Shown here one piece after another: positions 62,463 to 64,000 of a stretch of 64,000 bases of DNA. The DNA is from Jhaorihella thermophila. Its GTDB lineage: Bacteria; Pseudomonadota; Alphaproteobacteria; Rhodobacterales; Rhodobacteraceae. The translations under genes were made by a program, and so were the position numbers. The notes under the pieces are model-generated. The model searched no databases. It had not been told where the DNA came from and worked only from the letters and a program-made list of their open reading frames with translations. Position 1 is the first letter of the stretch, and the number at the start of each line of letters is the position of its first letter. Location: assembly GCF_900108275.1 (NCBI RefSeq), contig NZ_FNVD01000001.1:372001-436000 (forward strand), read 5' to 3'.

Positions 62463-64000
62463 ATGCGCTCGTTGAACGAAATCCGATCGACCTTTCTGAA
62501 TTACTTCGAACGTCAGGGGCACGAGGTGGTGCCATCGAGCCCGCTGGTGCCGCGCAACGACCCGACGCTGATGTTCACCAATTCGGGCATGGTCCAGTTC
62601 AAGAACCTCTTCACCGGGGTCGAACACCGCGACTATACCCGCGCGACCACCGCGCAGAAATGCGTGCGCGCCGGTGGCAAGCACAACGACCTGGACAATG
62701 TCGGCTATACCGCGCGCCACCATACCTTCTTTGAAATGCTCGGCAATTTCAGCTTTGGCGACTATTTCAAGGAAGAGGCGATCCCGTTCGCATGGGAGCT
62801 GATCACCAAGGAATTCGACATCCCCAAGGACCGGCTGCTGGTCACGGTCTATCACACCGACGACGAGGCCGCCGAGATCTGGAAGAAGACCGCCGGGTTC
62901 AGCGATGACCGCATCATCCGTATTCCTACGGCCGACAACTTCTGGATGATGGGACCGACCGGCCCCTGCGGCCCCTGCACCGAGATCTTTTTCGATCACG
63001 GCGAGAAATACTGGGGAGGCCCGCCGGGCACGCCCGAGGAGGACGGCGACCGCTTCGTCGAGATCTGGAACCTCGTGTTCATGCAGTATGAACAGTTCGA
63101 GGACGGCTCGCGGCGCGAGCTGGAAAAGCAGTCGATCGACACCGGCATGGGGATCGAACGGGTCGCGGCGCTATTGCAGGGCACCAACGACAACTATGCC
63201 ACCGACCTGATGCGCGCGCTGATCGAGGCCAGCGCCCACGCCACCAGCACCGATCCCGACGGGCCGGGCAAGGTGCATCACCGAGTGATCGCGGACCATC
63301 TGCGCTCGACCTCGTTCCTGATTGCCGACGGGGTGATGCCTTCGAACGACGGGCGCGGCTATGTGCTGCGGCGGATCATGCGCCGGGCGATGCGACATGC
63401 GCATCTGCTGGGCGCAAAGGATCCGCTGATGCACCGGCTGGTGCCGGAACTGGTGCGCCAGATGGGCGGGGCCTATCCGGAACTCGGCCAGGCGCAGGCG
63501 CTGATCGAAGAGACGCTGAAGCTGGAAGAGACGCGCTTCAAGCAGACACTGGACCGCGGGCTGAAGCTGTTGGACGAGGAACTGGCGCATCTGCCCGAGG
63601 ACGCGCCGCTGCCGGGCCAGACCGCGTTCAAGCTCTATGACACCTACGGCTTTCCGCTGGATCTCACGCAGGACGCGCTGCGCGAAAAGGGTCGGGTGGT
63701 GGATACCGGAGGCTTTGACGAAGCGATGGAGCGGCAGAAGGCCAAGGCCCGCGCCGCCTGGGCCGGGTCGGGCGAGTCGGCGGATGCGAAGATCTGGTTC
63801 GACATCGCCGACCGTGACGGCGTGACTGATTTCCTGGGCTATGACACCGAAACCGCCGAGGGCCAGATCGTGGCGCTGGTGCAGGACGGGGCCGAAGTGG
63901 TCGAGGTCGGCCAGGGCGGCAAGGTGCAGATCGCGCTGAACCAGACCCCGTTCTATGCCGAGGCTGGCGGTCAGGTGGGCGACACCGGCACGATCCGCAC
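62463..64000 (+). CDS. alaS: alanyl-tRNA synthetase, N-terminal part (cut by window end)
   Basis: The enzyme charges tRNA-Ala in the cytosol. The visible 512 codons start [20 protein letters not shown] and cover the class II catalytic core (motif 1 region [27 protein letters not shown], and the [15 protein letters not shown] segment). They then enter the tRNA-recognition and editing-linker part ([13 protein letters not shown]) at the right edge. The frame is open at 64000, so the rest of the roughly 880-residue protein lies outside. ATG 62463 fits the family N-terminus. Confidence 0.97.
   Translation, partial: MRSLNEIRSTFLNYFERQGHEVVPSSPLVPRNDPTLMFTNSGMVQFKNLFTGVEHRDYTRATTAQKCVRAGGKHNDLDNVGYTARHHTFFEMLGNFSFGDYFKEEAIPFAWELITKEFDIPKDRLLVTVYHTDDEAAEIWKKTAGFSDDRIIRIPTADNFWMMGPTGPCGPCTEIFFDHGEKYWGGPPGTPEEDGDRFVEIWNLVFMQYEQFEDGSRRELEKQSIDTGMGIERVAALLQGTNDNYATDLMRALIEASAHATSTDPDGPGKVHHRVIADHLRSTSFLIADGVMPSNDGRGYVLRRIMRRAMRHAHLLGAKDPLMHRLVPELVRQMGGAYPELGQAQALIEETLKLEETRFKQTLDRGLKLLDEELAHLPEDAPLPGQTAFKLYDTYGFPLDLTQDALREKGRVVDTGGFDEAMERQKAKARAAWAGSGESADAKIWFDIADRDGVTDFLGYDTETAEGQIVALVQDGAEVVEVGQGGKVQIALNQTPFYAEAGGQVGDTGTIR

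Overview
The window is GC-rich, densely coded chromosomal DNA of an alphaproteobacterium, most likely a member of the Rhodobacterales (Roseobacter/Rhodobacter relatives). Lineage signs are a CckA-type hybrid kinase next to recA and alaS, a TTAA-N7-TTAA CtrA site, a GAAC-N7-GAAC LexA box at recA, a 44-residue aa3 oxidase subunit IV, TRAP and peptide ABC transporters, a DmdC-like acyl-CoA dehydrogenase, and a dispersed intergenic hairpin element ending in a motif close to GGAGTATTT...CAAGATGAAG. No prophage, CRISPR array or rRNA operon is visible. The only mobile DNA is a frameshifted IS110-type transposase tail.

Layout. 1-5.2 kb: aminopeptidase N with a truncated small membrane protein, diverging from malate synthase G. 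5.5-6.3 kb: lone C26 gamma-glutamyl hydrolase. 6.4-14.7 kb: a divergent peptide-use locus, with binding protein and two permeases on the minus strand and a fused double ATPase plus two M20 hydrolases on the plus strand. 15-20.5 kb: housekeeping and small genes (YbjN-proC-csaA, tdk, an HTH-like protein, a FabH-like synthase, two related secreted proteins, a small membrane protein) and two tRNA-Asp genes. 20.8-29.9 kb: a catabolic island with an RpiR regulator, an N-formylglutamate-amidohydrolase-like enzyme, a complete TRAP transporter, a glutamine-synthetase-like ligase, an aldehyde dehydrogenase and an iron alcohol dehydrogenase. 29.9-35.1 kb: Sua5/TsaC, a DmdC-like dehydrogenase with an MBL hydrolase, oxidase subunit IV and a lipoprotein. 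35.1-39.6 kb: AzlCD, then fdhD-mobA-mobB-moeA for molybdenum cofactor. 39.6-44.3 kb: transposase remnant, RecD-like helicase, TIGR02186-type protein and tandem TauE/SafE exporters, one broken by an in-frame TGA. 45-49.8 kb: a BMP-type nucleoside ABC transporter. 49.9-53 kb: rimI, tsaB, nifU-like, usp and ilvE. 53.2-64 kb: DUF3422, thiE-like, guaB, rsmB-like, cckA, sulfotransferase, recA and the start of alaS.

How it works together. The 21.8-29.9 kb island looks like a self-contained route for an imported amine or amino alcohol. TRAP uptake would be followed by ATP-dependent gamma-glutamylation, oxidation of the side chain by the alcohol and aldehyde dehydrogenases, and amide cleavage by the FGase-like enzyme or another hydrolase. 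The substrate is not readable from sequence, so this is the best candidate for an undescribed pathway. The end of the window joins cell-cycle signalling (CtrA site before cckA) and SOS control (promoter overlapping LexA boxes before recA). Three of the solute-binding-protein genes are followed by strong hairpins before the next gene, suggesting differential mRNA stability within transporter operons.
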